Below, in pieces: positions 15,203 to 23,217 of a stretch of DNA of 64,000 bases. The DNA comes from a virus: IMG/VR virus record IMGVR_UViG_3300037231_000129, positions 34,025-98,024 of that record; one strand, given 5' to 3'. Under the pieces are notes generated by a model, which was given only the letters and a program-made list of their open reading frames with translations, had not been told where the DNA came from and did not search any database. How positions within the stretch are numbered: the stretch's first letter is position 1; each line of letters begins with the position of its first letter. Position numbers and translations under genes: made by a program.

Positions 15203-15329
15203 AACGGGTATCATACCCTTTCTCGTTCCCGCTTTGGTCCACCAAAGCGGGCGGGATACCCTCTCGACTGAGAGGGGAGTCCAGCCGGCCGCTCTGAAAG
15301 CGCCGACGAAATCCCGAAAGGCACACCCA
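15203..15329 (+). repeat. structured start-associated leader, type 1 (copy 6, expanded)
   Basis: Longest copy: hairpin GGGTAT/ATACCC followed by TTT (terminator-like, 15206-15222), CCCGCTTTGG/CCAAAGCGGG, CCCTCTC/GAGAGGG, then a weaker stem and CCCGAAAGGCACACCCA before ATG. Only the 3' end matches the family closely. Confidence 0.65.
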
Positions 15330-15746
15330 ATGGCCAAATCCAAGCTGTCCGAACGCATGCTTCCTGTGCGAGGTTCCAAGCAATCACATGAATTGCTGAT
15401 AGAGCTGGTCGCCGAACTTAAAATGGCGGCCGAAGAAGGCACTGTCTTGCATTATGCGCCTGTTTTGGACGCTTACGTGTCAAAGCGTAAAGCCAAACAG
15501 ATAAACAAATGCTTTGAGGAAATGCTCGACGAAGTTTTGCTTCGAAAATTGACGACCCTCGAATTTTTGTTTGTTGCGGCTAGACTCTGGCATTTCGCCA
15601 AGCTAGAAACAAATATGACGATGCCGATCCAAGCACGTCCATACTTACCCAAGCTGTTCGATCTCGCCGAAGAATTCGGCGTCGCGGCAGCGGATATCGC
15701 ACAAATCGAAATCGACCATGTCGTGAACCCGCCGCCCGATGATTGA
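15330..15746 (+). CDS. hypothetical helical protein (138 aa)
   Basis: Begins MAKSKLSERMLPVRGSKQSH and is helical throughout (LLIELVAELKMAAEEGTVLH). It has lower GC and more AT-rich codons (aaa, ttt, aat) than its neighbours, which may indicate a different origin. No motif recognised. Confidence 0.65.
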   Translation: MAKSKLSERMLPVRGSKQSHELLIELVAELKMAAEEGTVLHYAPVLDAYVSKRKAKQINKCFEEMLDEVLLRKLTTLEFLFVAARLWHFAKLETNMTMPIQARPYLPKLFDLAEEFGVAAADIAQIEIDHVVNPPPDD

Positions 15747-15816
15747 TCGGGCGGGCCTTCCCCGCACCGCGGGGCAGAGAGCCGAGACCTGCACGTCCCG
15801 GCGAAAGGCACACAAA
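15747..15816 (+). repeat. structured start-associated leader, type 1 (copy 7)
   Basis: Stem A CCCCGC/GCGGGG, cagaga, stem B GCCGAGA/TCCCGGC (imperfect), then GAAAGGCACACAAA before ATG; the C-run before the start is mutated to A. Confidence 0.7.
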
Positions 15817-15942
15817 ATGCCGTTCCTCCTCGCCCTGGCATTCATTTACCTGCCGGGTTGGGTCTGGCCCGCGCTCATCATTTTCGCGTTGATCGCGCTG
15901 CTAGTGCCCGGCCTTGCACCCCCCAGAACCGGCGGTAAGTAA
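15817..15942 (+). CDS. small membrane protein (41 aa)
   Basis: MPFLLALAFIYLPGWVWPAL and the following IIFALIALLVPGL make nearly the whole protein hydrophobic: one or two membrane helices with a short Pro/Arg tail. The type 1 leader supports translation. Its role is unknown; holin-like size, but no lysis partner is adjacent. Confidence 0.6.
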   Translation: MPFLLALAFIYLPGWVWPALIIFALIALLVPGLAPPRTGGK

Positions 15943-15984
15943 CCGCCGGCGCCGGCATTCAACCGGCTTGAGAAAGGGACAACC
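15943..15984 (+). repeat. structured start-associated leader, type 2 (copy 1)
   Basis: Stem II GCCGG/CCGGC with loop cattcaa, then TTGAGAAAGGGACAACC before ATG. This is where the array switches from type 1 to type 2. Confidence 0.65.
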
Positions 15985-16260
15985 ATGACCATAGACCCCA
16001 ACCTCCTCCGACCTGGTCATCGTCTGCGGTTCACCCAATCGCTGGACGTCTTCACCCTGGACCACATCTTTCCCAAAGGTGCGGCGGGCACGATCGAAGA
16101 CGCCGAACTCGACGCCCTCCCGGGTCTGCCAATCCTGTATCTGCGCATGGATGACGTCTTTCCCTGCTTGAGCAGCTTCAAGAATGTTCTGCAGATCTTC
16201 CGGTCTAATGACCTGGGTGCGGAGGTGACCGACGCTGAATTCGAACCATGCGGCTTCTAA
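15985..16260 (+). CDS. hypothetical protein (91 aa)
   Basis: Beta-rich small domain: PGHRLRFTQSLDVFTLD, FPKGAAGTIEDAEL, LYLRMDDVFP. The 'strong turn with G-T-I-E' pattern resembles small SH3-like barrels in phage early proteins. Ends close to the next leader. Confidence 0.6.
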   Translation: MTIDPNLLRPGHRLRFTQSLDVFTLDHIFPKGAAGTIEDAELDALPGLPILYLRMDDVFPCLSSFKNVLQIFRSNDLGAEVTDAEFEPCGF

Positions 16261-16304
16261 GCCGCCTGGTGCCAGGACACCCCTGGCTTGATAAGGACAT
16301 CCAC
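16261..16304 (+). repeat. structured start-associated leader, type 2 (copy 2)
   Basis: Stem II GCCAGG/CCTGGC with loop acacc, then TTGATAAGGACATCCAC before ATG 16305. Confidence 0.65.
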
Positions 16305-16910
16305 ATGTTACTCACCGACGACCAGGCCACACGCATCAACGGCCTTCTCCGTGCCACGCGGCCGTTCGCCAAATTGCCGGCGACGAACCAGCGACCCATG
16401 AACACCACGTGGCAAGCACTGAACGACACGTTGATGTCGATGCGGCTCCCCCTCTATCACAGATCCCTGCGCAAGCCGGTTCCCACGGAGAAGGTCTACG
16501 AGGCCGCCGTGCAGAATGGGCTTGCACTCCTCGGCGCGTTCGCGGCGACGCTTGGCACCAAACAGGCCATCGTCAGCAGCCGCGGCCGCTGGATCGACCG
16601 CATCAGCTTTCAGCCCCGTCCCGACGGGATGAACTGGAATGCGGCGCATGCCATCTCCCCGGAGTATCTGGTCCAAAAACGGGCCAGTGATCCGAACCAA
16701 GCTGTCTCGTTGGAGGATTTCCTGTTCATGGCCGCCAAGACTACCTACGTGGTAGCCCGGCGGTCCGCAGGCGCGATCCCCGACATTACCGCTACCTTCG
16801 CCTTCGACGTCGCCTCCGATGGTGCGCCGACGGTCGATGGGGTGGTGCGAGAACACGGCGCCCAGACGCATAACGCGAGCTTGCTGCCGCTTTCTCCTTT
16901 CCGCCTTTGA
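16305..16910 (+). CDS. hypothetical protein (201 aa)
   Basis: Starts MLLTDDQATRINGLLRATRP. A helical N-terminal half (VYEAAVQNGLALLGAFAATL) is followed by a mixed region with a repeat of VASDGAP-like loops. Reads as an intact soluble protein; no family recognised. It is the last gene of the first leader array. Confidence 0.65.
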   Translation: MLLTDDQATRINGLLRATRPFAKLPATNQRPMNTTWQALNDTLMSMRLPLYHRSLRKPVPTEKVYEAAVQNGLALLGAFAATLGTKQAIVSSRGRWIDRISFQPRPDGMNWNAAHAISPEYLVQKRASDPNQAVSLEDFLFMAAKTTYVVARRSAGAIPDITATFAFDVASDGAPTVDGVVREHGAQTHNASLLPLSPFRL

Positions 16911-17780
16911 GAAAGGCGCGCCCTTCGGGGCCGCTTATCCATGCACATCATCATGGACTGAAGACTTGATTTCCCGCCTGATCATTACCATATCAGTTGG
17001 GTCATTAAAATCCGAATGATCTGGGCCCGGTTAGCGCCCTAGAGTGCGGCGCTTCTGCGCGGCTTGAGACGATCCTGGTGCGACGGTCGCACTTGCAATT
17101 TAGCAGGCGAGATGTTGAGGAAGACATCAATAGAGATTCCGCATCGTTGTGGTACTTGCAAGAACGCGGAAAAGGCCAATGCTCGACTGTAAGGCCAGTT
17201 GGGATTTGAGTACGGCAGCACTTGTAACCCTGCCCGAACACGGGGGCGCCACCCTCCAAGCCTAAACCTCTTCTATTTCGTCCAATGAGTATCGACCAAA
17301 ATGGCTCCGCTATAGTCCATCGGCATGCCGGTCATCCGGATTGATGCCAGTTAGAATGCGGTTCCGAGTGCCTGGGGTCTATGGCCCCCAGGCCGCCATG
17401 AGTAGTCGAGCCATCCGTAGTGGTAGAAGTTGGTTTGACTATGGAAATCAAACTGATGGAATTCACCGCGGAGATCCTATCCGGCAAGCCATTGGCGACC
17501 GCAAGGGCGCCGAGAATGCCGAGAGTTCATGCAGGCCCATGAGCAGGATAGGATCTGGTTTCCGTCGCATAACGCGGCGGGCTGAGAACTCGCCCGGGGC
17601 CTGGTCGCAATCCAGTAGCCAGAGCCCCCGGGCGGCAGAAACCAGATATCATTCCCATAGCATAGCGGTCCGAGTAGCTTAGTGCGCTCGACTGCTAAGG
17701 CCGGCAGCTTCTGCTGTGTTTCGAAAGGAACCCGCGTTGGGTGTGCGCGGCGGCCGGCATCTCACCCACCACCCAACTTC
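16911..17780. other. gene-poor region with decayed coding fragments
   Basis: No convincing intact gene. Two plus-strand fragments look like remains of small phage genes. At 17112-17192, 26 codons end in CGTCKNAEKANARL and a stop, after which the same frame continues as GQLGFEYGSTCNPAR, like a Cys-rich protein broken by a stop. At 17441-17542, MEIKLMEFTAEILSGKPLA is a plausible start, and another frame just after reads FMQAHEQDRIWFPS. AT-rich patches lie near 16985 and 17270. The region ends at a strong terminator. Confidence 0.5.
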
Positions 17781-17815
17781 CCCCCTGACAGGACCCCCTG
17801 TCAGGGGGTTTTTTT
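17781..17815. terminator. intrinsic terminator
   Basis: An 11-bp perfect stem, CCCCCTGACAG/CTGTCAGGGGG, is followed by seven T on the plus strand. The stop codon of the minus-strand gene at 17801 lies inside the stem. Confidence 0.85.
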
Positions 17816-18238
17816 GTGCCTTTGACGCCAGCTCGCCAGTCCGTGCAACGCGGCGCGGAGTAATGGCTGCTGGGTGGCCGTGGGCGGGTTTTCCCACACC
17901 ACGCAATTTACCAGCACATTCCAGGAATCCGGGCCGATCGCGTCGTAGGCATGCGCCAGCTGGTGCAACGCGGCTGCCTGCTCAGACGCGCGCGTTGCGT
18001 CTGCTTCAGTGAACGAGGAGCGGCTCAACCGCCCGCGGAGGTTGCCTGTCGTCGCCATTTCGCCAAACCAGGCGGCCGCGCCCAGCAGTTTGGCGACCTC
18101 GTCGCCCAGCTCGCCGGCGTGCGCCATCACCTCGAGCGGTGTGAGCATGCGGCCCGGAATGACGGTTTTCACGACCATCCGGCCATCTTTGATCGTGACG
18201 TCGGCGAATGCCGCCTTGACACGATGTTGATACGCCAT
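17801..18238 (-). CDS. hypothetical helical protein (145 aa)
   Basis: Begins MAYQHRVKAAFADVTIKDGR. The C-terminal half contains a helical region with GPDSWNVLVNCVVWENPP, of the sort seen in small alphaproteobacterial phage proteins with a conserved W-x-V-L core; no function is assigned. GAGGGG ribosome site before the ATG. It is divergent from the gene at 18305. Confidence 0.65.
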   Translation of the reverse strand: MAYQHRVKAAFADVTIKDGRMVVKTVIPGRMLTPLEVMAHAGELGDEVAKLLGAAAWFGEMATTGNLRGRLSRSSFTEADATRASEQAAALHQLAHAYDAIGPDSWNVLVNCVVWENPPTATQQPLLRAALHGLASWRQRHKKTP

Positions 18239-18250
18239 GGAAAACCCCTC

Positions 18251-18264
18251 TATCGTGGACCATG
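18251..18264 (-). promoter_or_regulatory. candidate shared upstream motif (GGTCCA type), copy b
   Basis: Minus strand ATGGTCCACGATAG, 13 bases upstream of the start at 18238. It differs from the copy at 33837 by one base over 14. Candidate promoter or operator element. Confidence 0.4.
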
Positions 18265-18304
18265 ATCTTGCCTACGACTCTAGGAAAGCGGTTAACATCC
18301 GGCC

Positions 18305-18841
18305 ATGAAAGCCCCGACCAGCCTCCCCGTTCTGCCATTAAAAGCCGATATCACGAGCGAGGTGGGTCAGATCGCGATCGCGATCCCACTGGCCACGACG
18401 TATCTGCTTTCACTGATCGATCCGGCCGACAAGAAAGGTAAACGGCATCTGTATAATCAGCGGCACTTGCGAAATTTGACCGGCGGTGGCGACAAGAATG
18501 GCAAAGGCGGCAACGAAGAAGACCGGCTGCACAAGAATTCGATCCTGAAAATCTGGGACCTGCGCAAGATATGGGCGGTCCCTCAGCCAATAAATCCCAC
18601 TTTGGGGAGAGCCTATCGAAAAGCATGCTCAGTGGCTGGTGGTACGCCCACCATGAAGAAACCGAAAATGCACTGGATCGAGGCGAAAGAGGGTGCATCC
18701 GGCTTCATGGGCGAAAGCGGGCGCTACCAATGGCTGTGGAACCCTGAGGTTTCCACCTTCGAGAAGCTGGAGCTGATCCTCGCTGAAGCCCGCCGGCGGG
18801 GGTTTGACGCCGAGGTGGTCAAGATGCGGCAAGCGGCGTGA
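18305..18841 (+). CDS. hypothetical protein (178 aa)
   Basis: Opens the short plus operon 18305-19477. The N-terminal part is basic (DPADKKGKRHLYNQRHLRNL, Gly/Lys-rich loop near residue 60-75); the C-terminal part reads MHWIEAKEGASGFMGESGR and ends in a helical region. AGGAAAG site upstream. No family recognised; a nucleic-acid role is plausible from charge and from the nuclease gene that follows. Confidence 0.6.
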   Translation: MKAPTSLPVLPLKADITSEVGQIAIAIPLATTYLLSLIDPADKKGKRHLYNQRHLRNLTGGGDKNGKGGNEEDRLHKNSILKIWDLRKIWAVPQPINPTLGRAYRKACSVAGGTPTMKKPKMHWIEAKEGASGFMGESGRYQWLWNPEVSTFEKLELILAEARRRGFDAEVVKMRQAA

Positions 18842-19137
18842 GGGATCCCCCGCGTGAGCCCCGAAAACGCCCCATCCTCGCTCACCATCCCTGTTGCGTC
18901 TGCGCCTCTCGATTTGCTCCCTACGGCGTCGGAAAAAGCTTTCCTTGGATCTTCAGTCAGGACTGGGAAACCTACTTCAAATCCATGCTCTGGTACTGTC
19001 CGAAGCACAATCCAGACACCGCGGCGTCGCAACCATTACGAACGCCGGCTGCAAATCTACCTCGTGCGTCAGTTCCGCCGCCTGGTCGATCCACTGGACG
19101 CGAGCCTGATCGCGATCGAGAACGGCGAAGACCGTAG
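18838..19137 (+). CDS. zinc-finger protein, 3' part probably out of frame (99 aa)
   Basis: GTG start overlaps the upstream stop (GTGA). Residues 17-56 form a small zinc domain: HHPCCVCASRFAPYGVG and LWYCPKH. After about residue 62 the sequence becomes Pro/Arg-rich and looks like a shadow of the nuclease frame. Similar Cys-rich proteins often sit directly before a phage VRR-NUC gene, so either this protein ends later than it should or a frameshift fuses it to the nuclease. Confidence 0.5.
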   Translation: MRDPPREPRKRPILAHHPCCVCASRFAPYGVGKSFPWIFSQDWETYFKSMLWYCPKHNPDTAASQPLRTPAANLPRASVPPPGRSTGREPDRDRERRRP

Positions 19138-19477
19138 CCCGGAGACGCTCGAGCTGCTCGATGCCATGGGGTTGGAGGCCGGTATCACCGACCTGGTGCT
19201 GCTCGCCACAGGCGCACGGGCGCACTGGATCGAGATCAAGCTGGCCAAGACGGATCTGCATGCAGCGACCGACGTGCGGCCCAACCAGCAGGTGATCCAC
19301 AACCTGCTCCGCTATTATCGCTTCCAGGTCAGCGTGGTGCGGACGGCGGACGAATTCTGGGCAATCGTGGATGCGATGCAGATCCACCATTTGCCGCGGC
19401 CGCCGGTGCATGAGCAGCTGCACCTGCCGGTGATGCGCCGGCGGCGGCTGAAGCGCCCGACGGCCGAGGCGGCCTAG
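18854..19477 (+). CDS. VRR-NUC domain nuclease
   Basis: PD-(D/E)XK-type nuclease domain: NHYERRLQIYLVRQFRRL, then GITDLVLLATGARAHWIEIK with the catalytic D-x-(11)-E-x-K, and a late VSVVRTADEFWAIVD. Such phage proteins are about 100-150 aa. The open frame starts at GTG 18854, but its first 58 codons overlap the zinc-finger gene and look non-coding; the domain begins near 19030, with GTG 19064 the only later in-frame start. Translation may rely on a +1 frameshift from the upstream gene, or the sequence carries an error. Confidence 0.7.
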   Translation: MSPENAPSSLTIPVASAPLDLLPTASEKAFLGSSVRTGKPTSNPCSGTVRSTIQTPRRRNHYERRLQIYLVRQFRRLVDPLDASLIAIENGEDRSPETLELLDAMGLEAGITDLVLLATGARAHWIEIKLAKTDLHAATDVRPNQQVIHNLLRYYRFQVSVVRTADEFWAIVDAMQIHHLPRPPVHEQLHLPVMRRRRLKRPTAEAA

Positions 19478-19508
19478 CCGATCGGCTTAGCCGGCGGCCG
19501 CGATTCCA

Positions 19509-19739
19509 TCAGTTGTCCCGTTTTTCCATGCGAGAGAGTCGGCCGGGACGGTTTCCCCTGAGCCTGCGGCCTGCATCCGTCAGCCAAAGCAACCGGTTCT
19601 CCGTCCTGGTGACGAGGCCGGCTGACGTCGCGGCGGCGACGATCGCCCGGTCATCCGGCAGGCTACGCGATTCCCACCATTCGGCGAACAGCGTGCTGTC
19701 AGCGATGACGGCCTGGGGCGTCGGATCTTGCGTCATCAT
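19509..19739 (-). CDS. small winged-helix-like protein (76 aa)
   Basis: Starts MMTQDPTPQAVIADSTLFAE at an ATGA overlap with the upstream gene; the longer ORF start at 19835 would overlap that gene by 100 bases. The RAIVAAATSAGLVTRTENRL and LLWLTDAGRR segments form a recognition helix and wing of a small winged-helix domain. Probably DNA-binding; function unknown. Confidence 0.6.
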   Translation of the reverse strand: MMTQDPTPQAVIADSTLFAEWWESRSLPDDRAIVAAATSAGLVTRTENRLLWLTDAGRRLRGNRPGRLSRMEKRDN

Positions 19740-19972
19740 GGCAAATCCGTATTCGAGGCGCTGGACAGCGAGCACCATCCGTCCCACTCGGTCATCGTCG
19801 ACGTCGTCCAGAGCATGCAGCCATCCGCCAGACACCGTGTCGCGACGATGACGTTCGCCGTCTGTTGGCTGCTCATCGTCGGTCCTGGCCGGTTGATGGC
19901 TGGCCCCTCATCCTGCATCGACAGGGTGCGCGACCATGGGCACCATTTCTTCTTTGCTTCGTCGGGGCTCAT
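19736..19972 (-). CDS. conserved small phage protein with KWCP...RC...C motifs
   Basis: 78 residues: KKKWCPWSRTL near the start, then VATRCLADGCMLW and DGWCSL. This spacing of Cys and Trp is shared by a small protein found in many phages and prophages, with no known function but a probable metal site. Overlaps the coiled-coil zinc gene upstream and the winged-helix gene downstream by 4 bases each. Confidence 0.7.
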   Translation of the reverse strand: MSPDEAKKKWCPWSRTLSMQDEGPAINRPGPTMSSQQTANVIVATRCLADGCMLWTTSTMTEWDGWCSLSSASNTDLP

Positions 19973-20520
19973 TCTTCGGTTTCCTCTGGTTCTGGAGCGT
20001 CGGCGGCGAGCACCTCTTCAGGGTGCTTTTGCGCCATGTGGGCACTGAGATCAGCGAAGCTGGTATCGCAGTGCAGGCAGATGCCGTGAGCCGCCTGCTT
20101 CTCCGCTCGCCGCAGCGCCTTGTTGGCGTCGCGGGCCTTGCGACGCGCCCGATCGCGCGCCTCGATCGCCACGCTGAAGGCTTCTACCGCGCGGAATTGG
20201 CGGCCCTGCGCCTCGGTCGCAATTCGCTGGAGGCGCTCGATCTCTTCCGCCTGGCGGGCGGTCTCCTGCTTCAGCCGATCACGCTCGCGGCGCGTCATCT
20301 CGTCCTGGCAGTTGTCTTTGTCCCAGCCCCAGCCGTGCCCATTCGGACAGTAATTGTAGCCGCCCTTGTTGTGCCGGTGGTCATAAACCTTGATCGGAAC
20401 GACATAGAGAACGCCACAGCTGCCGCATTCGGTGATCCGGTAGGACTGGTCGCGGATCTCGATCAGGTCGCAGCTAAGAGATCGTGTCGGCGGGATCACC
20501 GCCAGATTTTGCCGTCCCAT
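19969..20520 (-). CDS. zinc-finger and coiled-coil protein (183 aa)
   Basis: Three parts: an N-terminal zinc ribbon (ITECGSCGVLYVVP ... YNYCPNGHGW), a central coiled coil (about residues 75-140, RRERDRLKQETARQAEEIER), and a C-terminal C2H2-type finger (CLHCDTSFADLSAHMAQKH). Such two-finger coiled-coil proteins occur next to phage replication genes. It overlaps the DUF1643-like gene by 47 bases. Confidence 0.75.
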   Translation of the reverse strand: MGRQNLAVIPPTRSLSCDLIEIRDQSYRITECGSCGVLYVVPIKVYDHRHNKGGYNYCPNGHGWGWDKDNCQDEMTRRERDRLKQETARQAEEIERLQRIATEAQGRQFRAVEAFSVAIEARDRARRKARDANKALRRAEKQAAHGICLHCDTSFADLSAHMAQKHPEEVLAADAPEPEETEE

Positions 20521-21223
20521 ATTGCACCTCCCTGGTGATCGGGAATGTCTGCCACCGCTGGAGCGTCACATGCTCGGGCGGCGCGGTGCGGCCGCGCCCA
20601 GCCGGCGGCAGGGGCCACCCTTCATCGGTGCAGCCGATACAGTACCACCGCGTCTTGCGCCGCTTGCGCGCGGTGCGGAACCACGCAAGCCAGTCGTCGA
20701 AATCGCTGACCTCCGCATCAGTCAGCGGGCCGGTAGCGACAACGATATCGGTGCAGTGGGTGTTTTTCGAGGCCACCCCAGCGAGAGTGGCCGCGTTTAC
20801 CACCAAGTTCCACATATTGGGGCCACTGGCCCGCCAAACCTGCACGTGGCCACGATCTGGCATCATCACCGGATAGAGGCTGACGATCATCAGGCCGCCG
20901 TAGCCCAGCCGATAACTCCACCGAATCATACGCTTGACCGCCAAATTACTGACGTCAGCGGTCGACGGGTCGGCGTTGTAGGTAACCCAGCAAAGCTTCG
21001 GACCTGACCCCCAGGTATGGATCAACAGCTCGCGCCAGCGGGTCATATCGCTATCGTCCCAGCGTGGCTCCTCGTTGTCGTCACGCCACCGTCTCATGCC
21101 ACCACCATGAAATACCACGTGGCGCATCACTGGCTTGACCGGCCTATCGCGAGAACGAACCACGGGCGGCAACGTCACGCCGCTGCGTTTCAGCATTTCC
21201 TCGATGTCAACGATCGCGTCCAT
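20474..21223 (-). CDS. DUF1643 family protein
   Basis: 249 residues. Core CWVTYNADPSTADVSNLA followed by KRMIRWSYRLGYGGLMIVSL, a helical part, then WYCIGCTDEGWPLPP, matches the DUF1643 layout (N-PSTAD near the first strand, C-x-G-x-T-x-x-G-x-P near the end). The family is common in phages and near restriction genes; its activity is unknown to me. ATG 21223 has a GGAGG site; the TTG at 21286 is less likely. Confidence 0.75.
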   Translation of the reverse strand: MDAIVDIEEMLKRSGVTLPPVVRSRDRPVKPVMRHVVFHGGGMRRWRDDNEEPRWDDSDMTRWRELLIHTWGSGPKLCWVTYNADPSTADVSNLAVKRMIRWSYRLGYGGLMIVSLYPVMMPDRGHVQVWRASGPNMWNLVVNAATLAGVASKNTHCTDIVVATGPLTDAEVSDFDDWLAWFRTARKRRKTRWYCIGCTDEGWPLPPAGRGRTAPPEHVTLQRWQTFPITREVQYGTAKSGGDPADTIS

Positions 21224-21250
21224 GCCGCCTCCTGCCACGGATGTGTCCAT

Positions 21251-21264
21251 GATCATAGACCAAA
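21251..21264 (-). promoter_or_regulatory. candidate shared upstream motif (GGTCCA type), copy c
   Basis: Minus strand TTTGGTCTATGATC, 27 bases upstream of the start at 21223, similar to the copies at 18251 and 33837. Confidence 0.3.
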
Positions 21265-21282
21265 AATCCGGATGGTCCAGCC

Positions 21283-23214
21283 TCAATCATCGTAGCGATC
21301 CTGCCATGACTGCCCCACCGGCTCGCGGAGAGCGTCAACCGACACCAGCTGCGGCGTGATCCGGGTATTGCTGAGGTTGTAGCGCATCATCGTGTCGCCC
21401 ACGGTCACGTAGTAAGACTCCTTTGACTTCCAGCTTCGCACCAGCATGTCGGAGTTTTCAAAGTTCGGGCGATGAATTGTCAGGCCGAAATCGCAGCGCG
21501 AATAGAAATTCTGTCCCCCACCGATGTCGTAACCGACGGGCACCGGATAACTGCCATCCTTGTTTTTCTCGCGCATGGTATGCGGGTGCACGATCAATAC
21601 GATATTAGTGCGAAGCTCTACCGCGAGCCCGACGCAGCCTTGCAAGACAACGCCCAGCCAATCGGTTTGCGTCTTGCGCCAGCCCTGTGGCATTTCGTCG
21701 TCGATTTCCTGCCACGGATCCCAGATTACCAGCTTGGCCCCGGTGCGCTTCACCGCTGAGCGTGTTGTTTCTTTCAACCAGGTGAGCGGGGCCGGTTTGC
21801 CGCGTTCCGGCCATGCGATGAAGCTCCAATATTTGTGGACCCATTCCTGATTGGTCATCAACGCGGTGGCGCGATCCATACGCTCGAGATGGGCATTGCT
21901 GAAAAATGGCTGTTGGGTGCGTTGGGAAATCAAATCGACGCTGACGCGTTTGTTGCTGACCTCGGCCGAGAACATGATCGTGTGAAACGGCCGGGCGAAT
22001 TGATTGACCTGCATCTGATCAATCGCATGTTCGGTCACCATGGTGCTGTAGGCTGTCCAGAATGCCGATTTGCCATGGCCTGGAATCCCCGTAGTGACCC
22101 AAAAACGTCCGTCGTCCGCCAGACTTATCCGTTGATCCAACGCCGCAACCCCGGTGATGAACCGCCCGCGTCCGATCCCGTCGTAGAGATTGCCGACTTC
22201 CTCGTCGGTGACGACTTCGATGCCCTCAAGCGGGTAAGGCTCGGCATGGTCGATCGCGAACCGCACGGCGTCACGGCCACGCTTGGACAAGGTATCCTTG
22301 GCGTCCTTGCAGCCTTCGGGCCAGCGGACCAGCCAACAGCGCTCCTTGCCCAGCCGGCGGGCGATCTCCTCGTGATGATTGGATCCGGCCAAATCCATGT
22401 CACCAGCGAGAATGATCTGCTTGAGGCGCTTCAGCTTTTGGTTGCTATGGAGGCAAATATACCTCTGATCGTCATCCGTGACCGGATCGTAGACCTTCGA
22501 CAGCTTCGCCGGGCTGCCGTCTGGCAAACTCGTGGTCTGGCGAAAGCCGGCCTCGACGCATGCCGCAACGTCGTCCTCGCCCTCCACGATGATACCGGTT
22601 TCATCGCTGACGAAGCTGTCGACATTGTAGAGCGATTGCTCGGCGTCCGGTTCCTGGCTGAACCGCTTCACCCCGCTGCTGTACACCGCCTTGTATTTGA
22701 CGTTCAGCAACGCGCCATCTTCGCGGTAGGGATAGGCGATCACCGGGCGCATGCGGCCGGCGCCGTCGATCTGCTTGCCGGCCTTGTCGATCGCCGGCAT
22801 GAAGCGCTGGCTCCGGTAGATGCCGAGCATCTGCACGGTAGCCTCGGAGATCCCGAACTTCGCGAACCAGGTCAGCAGCGATGCCGGGCGATCGATATCT
22901 TCCGGTGGTACCGGCCGCCGATAGACCTTCGGGGCCTGCTGGCGGCGCGGTGGTGATCCGGAGAGCCGGCGGCCGCCGGTGATGCCGCAGTTGTTCGCCC
23001 GGTGGCATACCCAGGTGAAGCCCTGCCCATCATCGTCGATCCGGACGTAGAAATTCTTCTCCCGCTGCTTGCCACCACCGCATTCGGGGCAGAACAGCTT
23101 GGAGCGACCACCGCCGTGGTTCTTGCCGGGTCGCGGCGCTTCGTGAAGCTCGATCCGCTCATCGTCGAGTAGCTCCTGCAGCGTTTCGCACGGCTGCTCG
23201 CCCTTCCGCGCCAC
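21283..23214 (-). CDS. DNA primase-helicase (T7 gp4 type)
   Basis: Replicative protein that unwinds DNA and makes primers. Zinc-binding primase domain: C42, C45, C70, C76 (FCPECGGGKQREKNFYV). TOPRIM: IIVEGEDD (208-215) and LAGDMD (269-274). RecA-like DnaB/gp4 helicase: Walker A GIPGHGKSAF (376-385), catalytic Glu near 418 (FSAEVS), Walker B LVIWDPW (495-501), and a later VLIVHPH. 643 residues fit the family. It starts 3 bases after the stop of the replication-initiation-like gene. Confidence 0.92.
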   Translation of the reverse strand: MARKGEQPCETLQELLDDERIELHEAPRPGKNHGGGRSKLFCPECGGGKQREKNFYVRIDDDGQGFTWVCHRANNCGITGGRRLSGSPPRRQQAPKVYRRPVPPEDIDRPASLLTWFAKFGISEATVQMLGIYRSQRFMPAIDKAGKQIDGAGRMRPVIAYPYREDGALLNVKYKAVYSSGVKRFSQEPDAEQSLYNVDSFVSDETGIIVEGEDDVAACVEAGFRQTTSLPDGSPAKLSKVYDPVTDDDQRYICLHSNQKLKRLKQIILAGDMDLAGSNHHEEIARRLGKERCWLVRWPEGCKDAKDTLSKRGRDAVRFAIDHAEPYPLEGIEVVTDEEVGNLYDGIGRGRFITGVAALDQRISLADDGRFWVTTGIPGHGKSAFWTAYSTMVTEHAIDQMQVNQFARPFHTIMFSAEVSNKRVSVDLISQRTQQPFFSNAHLERMDRATALMTNQEWVHKYWSFIAWPERGKPAPLTWLKETTRSAVKRTGAKLVIWDPWQEIDDEMPQGWRKTQTDWLGVVLQGCVGLAVELRTNIVLIVHPHTMREKNKDGSYPVPVGYDIGGGQNFYSRCDFGLTIHRPNFENSDMLVRSWKSKESYYVTVGDTMMRYNLSNTRITPQLVSVDALREPVGQSWQDRYDD

Positions 23215-23217
23215 CGG

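Noticed and set aside
17668-17725. Possible tRNA-Ser (CTGCTAAGG loop, TTCGAAA T-loop-like sequence)
   Set aside because: Anticodon and T stems do not pair and no acceptor partner is found.
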